Part shown: positions 22,528-34,370 of the stretch, piece by piece | How positions within the stretch are numbered: the first letter of the stretch is position 1 | How the letters are laid out: the number at the start of each line of letters is the position of its first letter | Assembly (NCBI GenBank): GCA_947683425.1 | Contig: CANTUQ010000014.1 | Span: 496,001 to 560,000 of the forward strand | DNA length: 64,000 nucleotides | DNA from: Excoecaria cochinchinensis | Lineage: Eukaryota; Streptophyta; Magnoliopsida; Malpighiales; Euphorbiaceae | Direction: 5' to 3' | Made by a program: the position numbers and the translations under genes | Notes under the pieces: model-generated | What the model was told of the DNA's origin: nothing | The model's input: the letters and a program-made list of their open reading frames with translations, nothing else | Database searches by the model: none

Positions 22528-23746
22528 TCAGATGCGAGGTGATTTTGGAAGGACGAATCCATGTTAGCAACAGTCAACACTAGGACTACATCTTTAGTGT
22601 AGGTGTTAGGGTTTAACTATGTGTTTGTACAAGTTATGAAAGATGTTATTTTTGGCAATAGAAAATGTGTAAAGCTGTTATAATTAAGTATTGTAAACTT
22701 AATGAAGGCCTGTATATATATGTAAGTATGTGAGTATGTTGAATGGCATGGGAACTTATGATATATGATGCATGAGAATGTATACTGATGATAAAATTTT
22801 ATTATTCGTGTTGTTGGCATGTAATTGTGATAGTAAAGCTTGTGTGAGTTTCTGTGTGTAACGACCATTCCTGTCTGCATTAGCGGAGCTAACCTAGTGG
22901 TCGAGAATGGGCATTACAGACCTGCCGCGCAAAAGACTGTGGATGCCCCGGTCAGCGACGCCCTTCGGTCGTTGATCTGTCATTATTTTTGCGAGATTTT
23001 CCAGATTTTCCATATATCTTTTTAAATATCTTCCAAGATTTTCCAAATATTTCCTAAATCAATTCAAATATATTTTCATGATTTCCCCGATCTCTTAAAT
23101 CTATTCAAATATTTTTAAATCTTGGATTTGATTTTGAGAATATTCTGTAAGTCATTCGGATTTAATCTTGATTTCAGAAATCTTTTTCAAATTTAAATTC
23201 TAAATTTAAATTTATTTGAATTAATTTCCTAAACCTATAAATAGGAGGTGGATATTCATTATTCAGGGTTGGCAGTTTTGACCAAAAAAGTGTATTTAGC
23301 AATTCCTACAGAAAATTTTCCTAAAAAAGGTTTTCTTGCTTTCATTTTTGAAAAATTGTCTTCAAATATTCTCCGAATTAAGGTGAATCGAAGGGAACGA
23401 CATTAATTCGTTTCTATCTGATCCTGCCGTTTTAGCATTCATAACTGCTATCAAAATGTTGAGAAAGAAAAATATAATTTTCTTTTCTTGATTTGTCTTC
23501 AAAACACGATTTTTGTAATCCAAAAATCTTCTGAAATAACACATCTCGGATCAATCCTTGTAGAACTTGAGGAACAAAAACCATGCGACATTCACCTTTA
23601 AAGGTAATATTCCTAGGGTAAACATTCTGGATTGATCTCCTTTGCTTTTAATAATTTCATTCTGATTTTTCACATAAAATCTTATTTTATTTAAAATAAA
23701 ATGATTTTCAACTTGAGTTGCTGCGTTTTTTCTGGGTCTAAGGTAA

Positions 23747-23870
23747 CCGATGGGCAGAGGATCCACCGACGGTCGTCGCTCATCCAAGCAACAGCCCGTC
23801 GAGGGTTTTTGCCTCCACCCGTCGGTCAGCCTAGGGATGCCCGTCGCTCGCGTGTGATGGGCCGTCCCTG
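23747..23870. repeat. Palindromic cluster, CGACGG/CCGTCG type (E1)
   Basis: Words such as CCGACGGTCGTCG, GCCCGTCGAGGG, CCCGTCGGTC, GATGCCCGTCG and GGGCCGTCCC are crowded in 125 bp. The same vocabulary appears at 27661-27745 and 53221-53510 in the related LTRs. Confidence 0.75.
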
Positions 23871-24572
23871 AGCCTCTCCTGCTTCATTTCCTTCCTTTCT
23901 TTCACTGCTTATTTTCTTATTATTTTTGTGATAATTCTTCATGGACTTTTTTTACATAATTTATTTTTCTTCTTTTACTTTGTGTTAATTGTGGCACTAA
24001 CACGATTCTTATTCTTGTGAGTTTTATTGATTTATTTAGTGGATTTGGATTATAAAAATGGAGGACACCATGGTGATTTGAGAATCTTCACTCGGGTTTA
24101 TTCTCTTACCTTTGTCTCCTTGTATTTCATGTATTATTATTGTAAATGTTATTTTATTCTGCTAACATATGAAAATGGCTAAAATATTTCTAGTAATTGA
24201 ATTGGGATTTTCGTTAATAAATTGGGGATCAATGTCATATTTCTTTCATCAAATAAAATTGACACCTTAAAATCGTTTCCTTATAAGTATACATGTGGGG
24301 AGCAATGTCCTCATCCTCAATAAATATCCCAATTTATGTATAACCTATATACTATTTACAATGACGGTTGTATTCTGCCCCTAGTTTTGTTGTACTTTAT
24401 TGGCTTTTCATTTAACTTATCTTTGCTCCTTTTTATCGCTTTCCTTATATGGCCAACTTGTGCTTTAATTAACTGCATTAAATCGAATAAGAAATCAGAT
24501 GAAATCTCAAATCCAAAACTCAATTATACTTTAACCAGGGTATGAATAAATGGGAAGTCCCGAACCTTCTCT

Positions 24573-24964
24573 GGTCTTAGGCTCAACAAGGTTAGAGGAC
24601 CATCTCAATGTTCAATTGGGATGGGGCCTCTAAAATATCTCTTGTTGCCCAAAATAGGCCCAATTTGCATCGTCTTAGGCCCCACGAGATTAGATGATCT
24701 TTCCAGTATTTTATCGAAAAGAGGTGTCCAAAATATCTATGGCTTGCCCAAAATAGACATATATGCATCGTCTTAGGCTTCACGAAATTAGACGATCCTC
24801 CTAATTTTCTATTGGAAGGAGGTTTCCAAAATATCTCTGATTGCCCAAAATAGACACACATGGGCTGTCTTAGGCTTAGTGATGCTAGATGACCTTTCTT
24901 AATGTTCTATTGGGTGGTGACTCTAAAACACCTCTTTGTTTCCCAAAATAGATGCACTTGCAAT
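24573..24964 (+). repeat. 98 bp tandem repeat, four copies (E1 LTR)
   Basis: The motif CGTCTTAGGC or a close variant recurs at 24573, 24671, 24769 and 24867, exactly 98 bp apart. Each unit holds a variant of GAGATTAGATGATC, a TCTATTGGG-like segment and GCCCAAAATAG. E3 has this block once (about 51720-51830), so the array is an expansion within E1. Confidence 0.88.
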
Positions 24965-25045
24965 ATCTTGCAAGTTACATGAACCTCTCTCGAATTCCCT
25001 AAAAGCGGGTCGTTCGGGGTGCACCGGGGTTCGGCGCTCGTCACA

Positions 25046-25198
25046 CCTTGTATCTTAGCTTTTTAGCTAAAGGAAAATTCTCACCATCCGGTGTTATGAG
25101 AATCACCACTACTCCAGCTCCTTTATTATTAATAGCTCCATCAAAATACATTTTCCATCCTTGCACGGCGATCACCGTTACATGCTCAAGAGGGGACT
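25046..25198 (-). pseudogene. RNase H fragment of a Tat/Ogre-like pol
   Basis: Fifty-one open codons on the minus strand include WKMYFDGAINNKGAGVVVIL, the start of an RNase H domain with the first catalytic Asp (DGA), and then PDGENFPLAKKL. This form is usual for Tat/Ogre and related plant elements, not for Tekay copies here (YSDASGVG). It is bounded by the ends of two LTRs in opposite orientation, so it is a tiny relic of the target of one or both. Confidence 0.82.
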
Positions 25199-27745
25199 CT
25201 GTGACGCGAGCCGAACCCTGTGGCCTCCCGAGGGCCCGCTTTAGGGCGATCAGAAAAGGTTCATAAAACTTGTAAGGTATTTACAAGTGTGTCTATTTCA
25301 GGCAACAATGAGGTTTCTAGAGTCGCCACCCAATAGAACATTGGGAAGGGTCATCTAATCTCAGCGAGCCTAAGACGGCGAATACATATCCATCTTGGGC
25401 AAGCCAAATAGATCTTGGAGGTCTCAGCCTCTACCCCCTGGAGCTTAGGATTGTAAATTTAAGTCATTTGGTGAGACTCAAGAGGTGTCTTGGAAGTCCT
25501 AGACCTCTCGCCTCATTGAGCCCCAAAGACCAGATTGAGTTCGGGACTTCTCATTTATTTGTACCTTGATCAATATTATGATTAAGTTTTGAATTCATTG
25601 TTTCACCAACTTTCCACATGATGTATTTAATTAAGGCGCAATCATTCACGTCAAAAGTGATAAATTAAGCACTATTAAGATGAACTCCCACAAATCAAAT
25701 TACAATAAAACTAGGGGCGGAGTACAGCCCCCATTAAAAAAAATAATATATAAATCATACAAAAATTGGGATATTCATTTGGAGTGAGGACATTGGTCCT
25801 GCCATGCATATTTATTATAAAACAATTTTTGATGTGATGGTTTTATTTTTGATGGAGAAAATTGAGACATTTGTCCCATTTTTATTTAGGAAAAATTTTC
25901 AAATTAATTAATAAACATGGTTTAGTGACTTTTTTTCTAGGGGGTCTAAATAAACAATTTTACAAGAAAATTACATGGCAAAAATAAATGAAAAACCCAA
26001 AAAAAATAAATATTAAAAATAAAAAAATAAATATGTAACCCGAACGAGCCTCTTGGATCTCCCCGTGTGCTCGCAAAAATGCCCAAGCAAAAAATGAGAT
26101 GTGAAATAAAATAAAACATAAATAAAATAATGTTAGTAATTGAATCAATTAAAATCAATTAAATATAAAATAAATGATAAGATAAAATAAAATGAGATAA
26201 AATGAAATAATATCAAAATCATAAATGAATTAAAATGTTACAAATTGAAAGTGAACTAGAAAAATGTGTTATTAATGACAAATGGATTGAATGAAGTGAT
26301 TGGAATAAAATATAACATGTTAATGAATTAATATGTAAAAATATGAACATGACAACAATAATGATGAAGATAATCAAATCAATGAATATATAAAATAATA
26401 AAGGAAAGAATAATAAAATAAATGAATTAAAGAATGATGAAAACAATTAAATGAACAACATGATTAATTAATGTAATTACAATTAATATAAAACATTTAC
26501 ATGGTAAAAATATCTATTAAAATGAATTTATTAATTACATGTTAAAAATTAAGAGAAAACAATATTTACATGTTAGAAATGATAAGAAAATCAATGTTTA
26601 TAAATAAATAATATATTAGCATATTAAATTAAAACAAATATAAAAGCAATGGAATAAATGAATAAATAAATGAAAATAATAAAAATAATAATAATATACA
26701 CGAATAAGAATAAAATCATATATAAACAAGTTAAATAAAACAAATCGGAAATAAATAAAATAAATGAAATTAATAAAAATATACATGAATAAATTAAACA
26801 TGAACAAAAATAATAAAAAGAAAGAATAAGCCCAAAAAATTTACCCTCAGAGTTTCGGATTCGATGAAGCTAAAATGATGATCGATTTCTTTATTTGATG
26901 ATTTGCAATATTAGAGTGTAATATGATAAAAATGTTGGAATTTTATTCCAAGAAAGAAATAGGATAAAAAATGATCAAAAATTCTTTAAGGACAAAGAAT
27001 TAATTTCTTTCCCTAAAAAAATGATTTTGATAAAAAAAAAAGATTTTCATTGATTAAAATTGAAGAAAAAATGATTTGGTTTATATCAAAATAAAAATCA
27101 AATCGAAAAAATTAGATTTTGATAACAAACACTTACTTTATTTGTATCAAAATTACTTTTCCATCAAAAAGAGATTCAAAAGAAAATCAATGGAAAAAAA
27201 TTTATTGAACACAAATAAAAGGTTAAAAAAAAATTTGAGAACAAACAATTGTTGTGTTTGTCTCCCAAAATTAATCAAACAAAAAAATTCCTTCTAAATA
27301 TATATTTAGAAGAAATTATGTTGAAAAAAAAAAAGAATGAAAGATGAACTCAATTTTTTTTGTTCTTCTTTGGTAGGGAAAAAATCTGGAAAATTTTTTA
27401 GAGTTTGAGAGGAAGAAGAAGAGAGAAAAAATGAAGAGAAAAAACCCTAGCCAAAAAATCCCTCTTTTAGGTTTTCATCTCATTCTTTTTATATCAATAA
27501 AATAGGAAAAAAAATATTAATTAAAGGGATAAAATTTAATAAAATCAGATATTACCTATTTTAATTTTTAAAAATGGAAAAAATCCCTTAAAACCTTGAA
27601 AAAAGGGATAAAAACTGATTTTTAGGTCCAAAAATCGGAAAAAACGGGTATCAGACCCTTTAGCGACGGCCAGAAGTAGGGACGCGTCGGAGCGGCAGCT
27701 GCTGCGCGTAGTGCACGCAATGCTGCGCTCGATTGTAGCGACGCA
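25199..27745 (-). repeat. E2: Tat/Ogre-like LTR, minus strand, outer end missing
   Basis: Positions 25199-25840 match 51639-52270 (TGTGACG-GCGAGCC end, GAGTCGCCACCCAATA, CTTGTAAGGTATTTACAAG, AAGTCC). About 26090-26830 is low-complexity AT-rich DNA absent from E3. Similarity returns at about 26840 (TTTACCCTCRGA) and a GACGG/CCGTC cluster lies at 27661-27745. The expected start TGTAGACACC is absent; sequence changes to element F's LTR at about 27745, a boundary known only to within some tens of bases. No primer site adjoins 25199. Confidence 0.7.
26090..26830. repeat. Low-complexity AT-rich expansion (AAATAAATGA-like)
   Basis: Irregular repetition of AATAAA, AATGAA and TTAAAATGA-like units over 0.7 kb with very few G or C. 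Minus-strand frames here encode only Phe/Ile/Leu runs and are not genes. It sits inside LTR E2. Confidence 0.8.
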
Positions 27746-28530
27746 TTTCTAGCACAATACCACATTCACATAGCAAATCAACCAATCATAAAACTTCCTC
27801 AACATGCCAACTTTTCCAAAAAAAGATCAAAGAAGAACAAAGCATAAAAATTCACAAAATTCCCAAACACACACAAAACCATAAATGTTCCCAAACCTCA
27901 ATTTCTTCGACTCTAATCTCGGGCTCCGGTTCTACTCACAATTTCCTTGCCTCTGGACTCTCTAGGAGGATTCGCTGAGCAAATAAACATCAAACAACTT
28001 TAAAACTCAAACCCCTACAATAACCCAAATACCCAAATTAGAGACAAGAGAAAGAAGAAGAACAATAACAAGCTAACACTCACCTAGAACAGCTTAAGAT
28101 TACCCAAAACTCACCAAAATTGCGGCTAGAAAGAGAGGATTGCAAGAAATTTAAGGAGAAAACAAGAGGAAGAAGAGGGATGGGAAGAAGAAAGGAAATG
28201 GGGAAAGAAGAGACAAGGGAAAAATATGACTTTTCTTCACCTCCTTCCTCACTCACATACCCACTCTAATGCCACATGGCAACTCCCTATTGGAAAGCCA
28301 GCCCAAGAAATACACAAAACCCATTCTCTCACCTACACATAAAACTGACCTCACTAAATATTCCCTACTCCCAGCTACTCACTCACACCCAAAAATAACT
28401 CTACAACACATAGTATTTCAATTTAAATCATACACACATACATAATAACACATGCCACACTTGAACACACACACAAAATCACACATTCAAATGGCTCATA
28501 CTGCTAGGGTGTTTACGAGGCGTTATAACA
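27746..28530 (-). repeat. Element F: partial 3' LTR
   Basis: Read on the minus strand it starts TGTTATAACG at 28530, immediately after the purine tract TTAAGGGGGGAG (28531-28542). It includes GAGGTTTGGGAACA (about 27900), the motif shared by the other Tekay LTRs. The second half of the LTR is missing; E2-like sequence begins at about 27745. It carries no gene. Confidence 0.72.
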
Positions 28531-29810
28531 CTCCCCCCTTAACAGAATTTCGTCCTCGAAATTCTCACCTGATCTGAATAACTAGGATGCTGAACTCTCA
28601 TAGCTGCTTCTGGTTCCCAGGTTGCCTCCTCAATTCCATGGTGCTTCCAGAGTACCTTAACCAATGGAATTTGCTTACTGCAGAGCTATCTGATCTCCCT
28701 TACCAAAATCTCCTTCAGTTCTTCATCAAATGAGAAATCTGGCTGAACCCAAATATCTTGCACTTGCAACACATGAGATGGCTCGGATCGGTAGCAGCGG
28801 AGCATAGACATGTGAAAAACACATGTCAATTAGCTAACTCCACTGGTAACGCTAATCGATAAGCTACTGGGCCAACCTTATCCAGAATCTCATATGATCC
28901 AATAAACTGAGGACTTAATTTCCCTTTCTTACCAAACCGGAGAACCTTCCCCCAAGGTGACACTTTTAAGAATACTTTATCACCAATCCCATAACAAATG
29001 TCCCTTCGCTTCAAGTCAGCATAAGATCGTTGCCTATCTTTAGCTGCTTTCAAATTCCGTTACACCACTTGTATCTTTTCCTCTGTGTCTCTAACCAATT
29101 TTGACCCACAACTGATCTTTTTGATAACTCTGTCCAACACACCGGGGTTATACATTTTCTTCTATAGAGAGCTTCATAAGAAGCCATCTCGATACTCGCT
29201 TGATGACCATTATTGTATGCAAACTCCATTAAGGACACATATCTATCCCAACTACCGAAGAACTCCAAAGTACAACCCCAAAGCATGTCTTCAAAAATCT
29301 GAATAACTCTTTTCGACTGACCATCCATCTGAGGGTGAAATGCAGTGCTAAAGTTTAACCGAGTACCCAAAGCCAACTGTAAGTCCTTCCAAAACTTGGA
29401 GGTAAACCTCGAATCCCGATCAGACACAATAGAGACTGGAACTCCATGAAGCCTCACTATCTCATCCACATAAATCTTAGCCAGCTTGTCCATGGAATAA
29501 TCTACCCGAACTGGTAAAAAGTGTGTTGATTTCGTCAATCGGTCGACTATCACCCAAACTGAATCATGCTTGTGTTGTAACAAAGGCAATCTGACTACAA
29601 AGTCCATCGTAATATCGTCCCACTTCCATAGAGAAATGGGTAAGGGATGCAACAATCCCGTCGAGACTTGATGTTCAGCTTTCACCTGTTGGCACACCAG
29701 ACACTTCGAAACAAAATCTACCATATCCCTCTTCATACTTGGCCACAAATAGAATTGTTTCAGGTCTCTGTACATCTTATTTCCTCCTGGACGAATCGTG
29801 AAAACCAACG
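28531..29810 (-). pseudogene. Element F: integrase and chromodomain, degenerate
   Basis: On the minus strand, the zinc-binding end ([20 protein letters not shown]) is followed by the core: TMDFVVRLP, SDRDSRFTSKFW and TAFHPQMDGQSKR. In the last, the usual SER with the catalytic Glu reads SKR, so the third DDE residue is lost. The GPY/F segment (IGSYEILDKV) follows a frameshift near 29050. The chromodomain ([22 protein letters not shown]) is recognisable at about 28600-28680, after further stops. The whole is beyond function. Confidence 0.88.
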
Positions 29811-30159
29811 AATGAGCTTCTTATAAAAGCCTCCTTTTTACTTCATCCACATTGGGAACACATAACCGATTCCCAAATCTGAGCACTGCCTCACTGTCTA
29901 CAGAAAATATAGTCTGCTTACCATCCCTAACCGTGCGTGAAGCATGCTGTAACACAAGATCACTCAACTGCGCATCCATTATCACTTACTTCAAGCTCGG
30001 TCTAGCCTTTAATAGAGCTATTAGCGCTCCTTATGAATCAAACCTCCACCTTCCTCTACTCAAAGACAAAGCTGATACTGATTTCCTACTCAGAGCATCT
30101 GCTACTACGTTAGCCTTACCTGGATGATAATCAATGATACAATCGTAGTCTTTGAATAA

Positions 30160-31401
30160 CTCTAGCCATCTTCGCTGCCTTAAGTTCAATTCCTTTTAAG
30201 TGAACAAATACTTCAGACTTTTGTGATCTGTAAAGATCCTGCAAGTCCCTCTATATAAATAATACCGCCACACCTTAAGAGCAAACACTACCGCTGCTAG
30301 TTCTAAGTCATGCATCAGATAGTGTTTCTCATGAGGTTTCAGCTGCCTGGAAGCATAGGCGATCATTTTACCATCTTGCATAAGAACACAACCCGATCCT
30401 ATACCAAAAGCATCACTGTACATAGCATACTCTTTACCCAAAACGGGTTGAGTGAGTACAAGAGCCTTAGTCAACATATCTTTCAACTGCTCAAAACTCG
30501 CTTGGCACCTATCAGACCATAAGAACTTAACCTGCTTTGTAAGAAGCCGAGTCAGAGGCAAAGCTATCACTAAAAGGCCCTTCACAAATCGTCTATAATA
30601 CCCAGCCAATCCTAGAAAACTCCTCACTTCTGGTACAAACTTCGGTGGCAACCAGTTCACAATAGCTTCAATCTTGGATGGATCTACTCGGATACCTTCT
30701 ACTAAAACCACATGTCCAAGGAATGTCAGCTCTTTCAACCAAAATTCACACTTACTAAGCTGGGCATACAGCTGATGGTCTCTCAACACTTGCAATACCA
30801 ATCTCAGGTGTTCTTCATGTTCCTTTTCCTTCTTAGAATATACCAAGATGTTGTCGATGAACACTACAACAAAATGATCCAAATGCTGACTGAATACACT
30901 ATTCATCAAATCCATGAAAGCTGCGGGTGCGTTAGTCAGACCAAATGGCATCACTAAAAATTCATAGTGACCATAACGCATCCGAAAAGCCATCTTTGCC
31001 ACATCCGCATCCTTAACTCTCAACTGATAGTAACCCGATCTCAAGTCTATCTTTAAAAACACTCCAGCTCCTCGAAGCTGATAAAAAAGATCCTCAATCC
31101 GTGGCAACGAATACTTATTCTTCACCATAACCTTGTTGATCTGCCGATAATCAATACACATTCTCAAAGTGCCTTCCTTTTTATTGAAAAACAGAACCGG
31201 AGCACCCCATGGCGACACACTCAGTCGAATAAAACCTTTATCCAAGAGCTCTTGCAACTGACTTTTCAACTCTTGCAACTCTATCAGAGCCATCCTATAC
31301 GGAACCTTAGAAATCGGAGCTGCACCTGGCACAACATCCATAGACAATTCTACTTCTCTTTCTAGTGGCAAACCCGGTAATTCCTCTAGAAACACAACCA
31401 C
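30160..31401 (-). pseudogene. Element F: RT-RNase H, open 401-codon stretch with a mutated active site
   Basis: The longest open piece of F encodes RT from [11 protein letters not shown] to the RNase H segment [35 protein letters not shown] and [14 protein letters not shown] are conserved. The catalytic motif reads [11 protein letters not shown], with the second Asp of the pair replaced by Asn, so polymerase activity is not expected even where the frame is open. RNase H keeps MYSDAFGIG. The frame breaks at both ends and further pol follows in pieces. Confidence 0.9.
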
Positions 31402-31446
31402 AAATTCTCTTACTACTAGAATCTCTTGTATCTTTACTTGCTCTTG

Positions 31447-33085
31447 TCAGGAATTTAAAATCAAGGCCAAATACGCTTCACATCCCTTCCTTATATACCG
31501 CTTGGCTTTCATAGTCGAGATCACATTATGAAGCGAGTCACTTCCTATACCTCTAACAACCACAGGCATCTGATCCTTACCCTTGAGCACAACTATTTTC
31601 CTCTGATAATCCACTATAGCTCGATGCTTGGACAACCAATCCATACCTAAAATAAGGTCGAACTAATGAAATGGTAGCCTAATCAAATCAATCGGAAATT
31701 CCTTACCTTGCACCATCAGAGGACAATTCCGACATAACCTATTTACTTTCACACTCTGCCCTAATGGACTAGTGACAAAAATCTCATAATCCAATTTATC
31801 CTCATTAGACAATTCATCACTCAACTTATCAGAACACAGATAGGAATAGGTAGAACCCGGATCTATGAAATCATGCATCTCAGTAATGAAAAGTAAGAAC
31901 TTACCGGCTATAACTTCCAGAGCATCCTGGTCATCACGGGCTCTCATCGCATAGGCTTTTGCAGCCGTAGGCACTGGACGATCAACTATATCAAAAGAAT
32001 CTCTTTCCCAAGGCCGTCCACCACGACCCCATCCTCTACGTCTAGGATGACTGCCTTGAGGAACATTTGACCCAGCTCGACTTGCTTCCTGCTGACCTTG
32101 GGTATTCTCATACAAATTCGGGCAATTGGCAAGAAAATGGTTGGTGCTACGACATCTAAAACATCCCCCAGTCAACCACCGAAACTCACCCTAATGTCGC
32201 TCGTTACAATGAGAACATTGGGGCACACCATCACCTCGACCACCTGAAGCTCCCTCTAGTAGCCGGACTAGGATGCAACTCACAAGAGGGGTTCCCTTGA
32301 GACTCCCGTGACCTCTTTCCTGAAGAAGAACCTCCTCTAGAAGCCTTCTTCCTCTGAGCCTTTTCTCTTAGCACATTCTCAGAGCGCTCCGCTCTCAAAG
32401 CTGCCTGCACAATCTGACAGTAACTGATATCCGGTGCTGACATCAACATTACCTTCAAAGACTCATTCAAACCCGCCTCAAACTGCTGACATCTAAATTC
32501 GTCAGTGAGAACTCCTGGTGGTGTATACTTGCTGAGTCGATTGAACTCCTTCTCATAATTAGCTATAGACAACACTCTCAGACGGAGAATCAAAAACTAC
32601 GCCCATCAAGCCTCCTTAAATGCCTTACTCACATACTTGTTCCGAAACTCCCTTTCAAAGAACTCCCATGTCACAGGTTCAGGAAGCTGAGGATGCTTAA
32701 GCACCAATGTCCACCAATCAAAAGCTGAGCCCTACAACAAAGATATCACACACTCCACCTTACTCTCCGGGGGACAACGAATCTCCCTTAGCACCTGCCT
32801 AACTTTATCAATCCAAATTTTAGATTTATCTGATTCATCTAAACTGGTTCCAAAGAAATCCTCCGCTCCATACTTTCGCATATTCTCTATCGGAGCTCTA
32901 AGAGCAGTAACTCTTTCCAAAACCCTAGCCATATCCTTGGATATCTTGAGCATAGCCTCAAAAGGGACCGCAGGGGCCTCAAGTTGCACCCTAAGAAGCT
33001 GAGCCGGACCTAAAACAAATGGATCTTTCTCTCGGCGATTCGCACTCTCGGCTGACCCCTCTAGTGATCCACGAGCAGACTCCAT
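31447..33085 (-). pseudogene. Element F: gag and protease, degenerate
   Basis: The gag start MESARGSLEGSAESANRRE (ATG at 33083-33085) matches the start of D. The gag core ([42 protein letters not shown]) is split by stops near 32735 and 32600. The zinc knuckle CFRCRSTNHFLANC is complete (about 32115-32160). The protease keeps IDPGSTYSYLCSDK (near 31855). A frameshift or stop near 31660 separates it from [16 protein letters not shown]. Several stops exclude expression. Confidence 0.88.
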
Positions 33086-33180
33086 CAAACTACAAAATAT
33101 ACACAATGATCCGCATCAGGCCAATATAACACTAAAAGTACACTTTATCTTAAACTAGCCAAGAAATGTCGAAACCTTTG

Positions 33181-33192
33181 GCTCTGATACCA
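33181..33192 (-). promoter_or_regulatory. Primer binding site, initiator tRNA-Met type (F)
   Basis: GCTCTGATACCA is the reverse complement of TGGTATCAGAGC. It lies five bases from the LTR end at 33198, the same spacing as in C and D. Confidence 0.9.
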
Positions 33193-33197
33193 CAAAA

Positions 33198-33940
33198 TGT
33201 AACACCCCTTACCTATACGTAGGAAGCTTTATCCTTGGAGGAGGATGAAGGGTCCCGATAGATGAGGGTTGTGACACAAAACCTCAAGCACAAACATATA
33301 ATAATAAATCATACACTCAAAGCAGTAAAATAAAATTTCACAAACACAAGACCAAGGCTGGGAACAAAAGGTATAATATTATTAATATACGAAATAGTCT
33401 TTACATATCATATTACAAAAGTGTCGTAGCACAAAAGATCGCTTACAAACTTGGTATCACACCAACTTACAAAAGAAGAACTTACATCAATAGTTTTTAT
33501 TACAAAATCACTAAACTATTACATATGCAAAAAAAAGTATAATTTAGAACTACGAAATCTCTCTTCTAGTTGTGTCGGCCCTTCTGAAATGGATCACCCT
33601 GCTCACGGACTCCAACATCTTCCACACCTGCACGGATAAAACACCCGTGCTAAGCGAATACGCTTAGTGGGGAAAAGCGCAATGAAAAATGACCACTCAT
33701 AGTGGATGTTGATACAAATCACATACACATGGCACATACTTAAATCCATACGTAAACAATTCATCATACCGAAGGTAAAAATATCTTATACTAATCAATC
33801 AAACATACAGTGCCAAATCAAAACTCATCATCACATAAGAAGAGAAAACCTACGTACTCAAAATATAGTGAATAACGAGTAATGCATAATTATTTGAAAC
33901 GCATGGATACCCGAGGGTATCGAAATCATCCTTTTCTTTT
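33198..33940 (-). repeat. Element F: partial 5' LTR (3' portion)
   Basis: Read on the minus strand it ends GGGGTGTTACA at 33198. It holds the twin stem-loop (33626-33672) and a GGATACCCGAGGGTATC hairpin (33904-33920), placed in the same order as in the other Tekay LTRs. The upstream portion is cut by the Athila RT fragment at about 33940-33966. Confidence 0.78.
33626..33672 (-). other. Twin stem-loop module, F LTR
   Basis: On the minus strand: CCCC, then CTAAGCG-TATT-CGCTTAG, then CACGG with CCGTG around GTGTTTTAT, followed by CAGGTG. Both stems are perfect although the gag-pol gene of F has decayed. Confidence 0.83.
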
Positions 33941-33965
33941 ATTTACAAAACATTTTAACATGTAA

Positions 33966-34370
33966 CTACCAAGCTATTTAAGGTATGCATTTCTTGGTTC
34001 GAATAATACTTTACCTATCATTGTTTCTAACAAGCTAACTAGTAAGCAAGAAGATTTGTTGTTAGAAGTTGTTAGAAAGAGGATTAAAAGTATAGGATGG
34101 CAAATTTTTGATTTGGAGGGAATTAGTCCAAACATTGTCATTCATAGAATTAACATGGAAGATGAATGTCAACCTAAGGTTGATAGACAAAGGAGGCTTA
34201 ATCCCAATATAAAGGAAGTAGTTAAAAAAGAAGTCATTAAGTTGTTAGACGCTGGGATTAACTATCCAATTTCAGATAGTGCATGGGTGAGTCCAATTCA
34301 TTGTGTACCTAAGAAAGGGGGAATGACTGTAATTTGGAATGAGAATGGAGATTTAATTCCTACTAGAACC
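33966..34370 (+). pseudogene. Orphan Athila-type RT N-terminal fragment
   Basis: 135 open codons begin LPSYLRYAFLGSNNTLP and include LEGISPNIVIHRI, RRLNPNIKEVVKKEVIKLLD and SDSAWVSPIHCVPKKGG, ending at DLIPTRT. This is the stretch just before and into the Athila RT fingers. It stops mid-domain at the truncated LTR of C; the frame then reads through into LTR without meaning. It is open yet isolated, with no other Athila part next to it. The Athila at 2109-10191 lacks exactly this gene, but nothing shows that the two belonged to one copy. Confidence 0.87.

Larger units (their letters stand above)
20218..22918 (+). repeat. Element B: 3' LTR
   Basis: Begins TGTGATGGCC after the purine tract GGAGGGGAGAGT and ends GGGCATTACA at 22918. 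Length is 2701 bp. It contains GAGGTTTGGGAACT (near 20874), the palindromic array (21239-21625), the GGATAG-TAGGCATGCCTA tag (21967-21984), GTAC/GTATCC hairpins (22088-22165) with CCCGTTATC (22168), and the twin stem-loop (22479-22527). A's LTR is the same family. What follows (GACCT...) is Tat/Ogre-like LTR DNA, the site into which B inserted. Confidence 0.9.
22919..25045 (+). repeat. E1: Tat/Ogre-like LTR, 5' end truncated by element B
   Basis: The end matches the LTR at 51639-53697 read in reverse: GGGGTTCGGCG then CGTCACA at 25045. Shared landmarks are AAGTCCCGAACC (near 24555), the GGTGGTGACTCTAAAACACCTCTTTG region (about 24912-24936), and a probable TATA box CCTATAAATAGGAGG (23231-23245). 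The start is missing: B's LTR ends at 22918 inside the U3-like part. Palindromic GACGG/CCGTC words occur at 22953-22985 and 23747-23870, and a 98 bp tandem repeat at 24573-24964. No primer site follows its end; the next bases are RNase H coding sequence on the other strand. Confidence 0.75.
27746..33940 (-). mobile_element. Tekay-type element F, decayed, both LTRs truncated
   Basis: From right to left: partial 5' LTR (33198-33940), primer site (33181-33192), gag-pol remnants, PPT (28531-28542) and partial 3' LTR. The outer parts of both LTRs are missing, so no target duplication can be seen. Overall similarity is closer to D than to C (gag start, RNase H and knuckle region). Confidence 0.85.

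Noticed and set aside
26219..26807. Minus-strand ORFs rich in Phe, Ile and Leu
   Set aside because: Translation of AT-rich low-complexity DNA.
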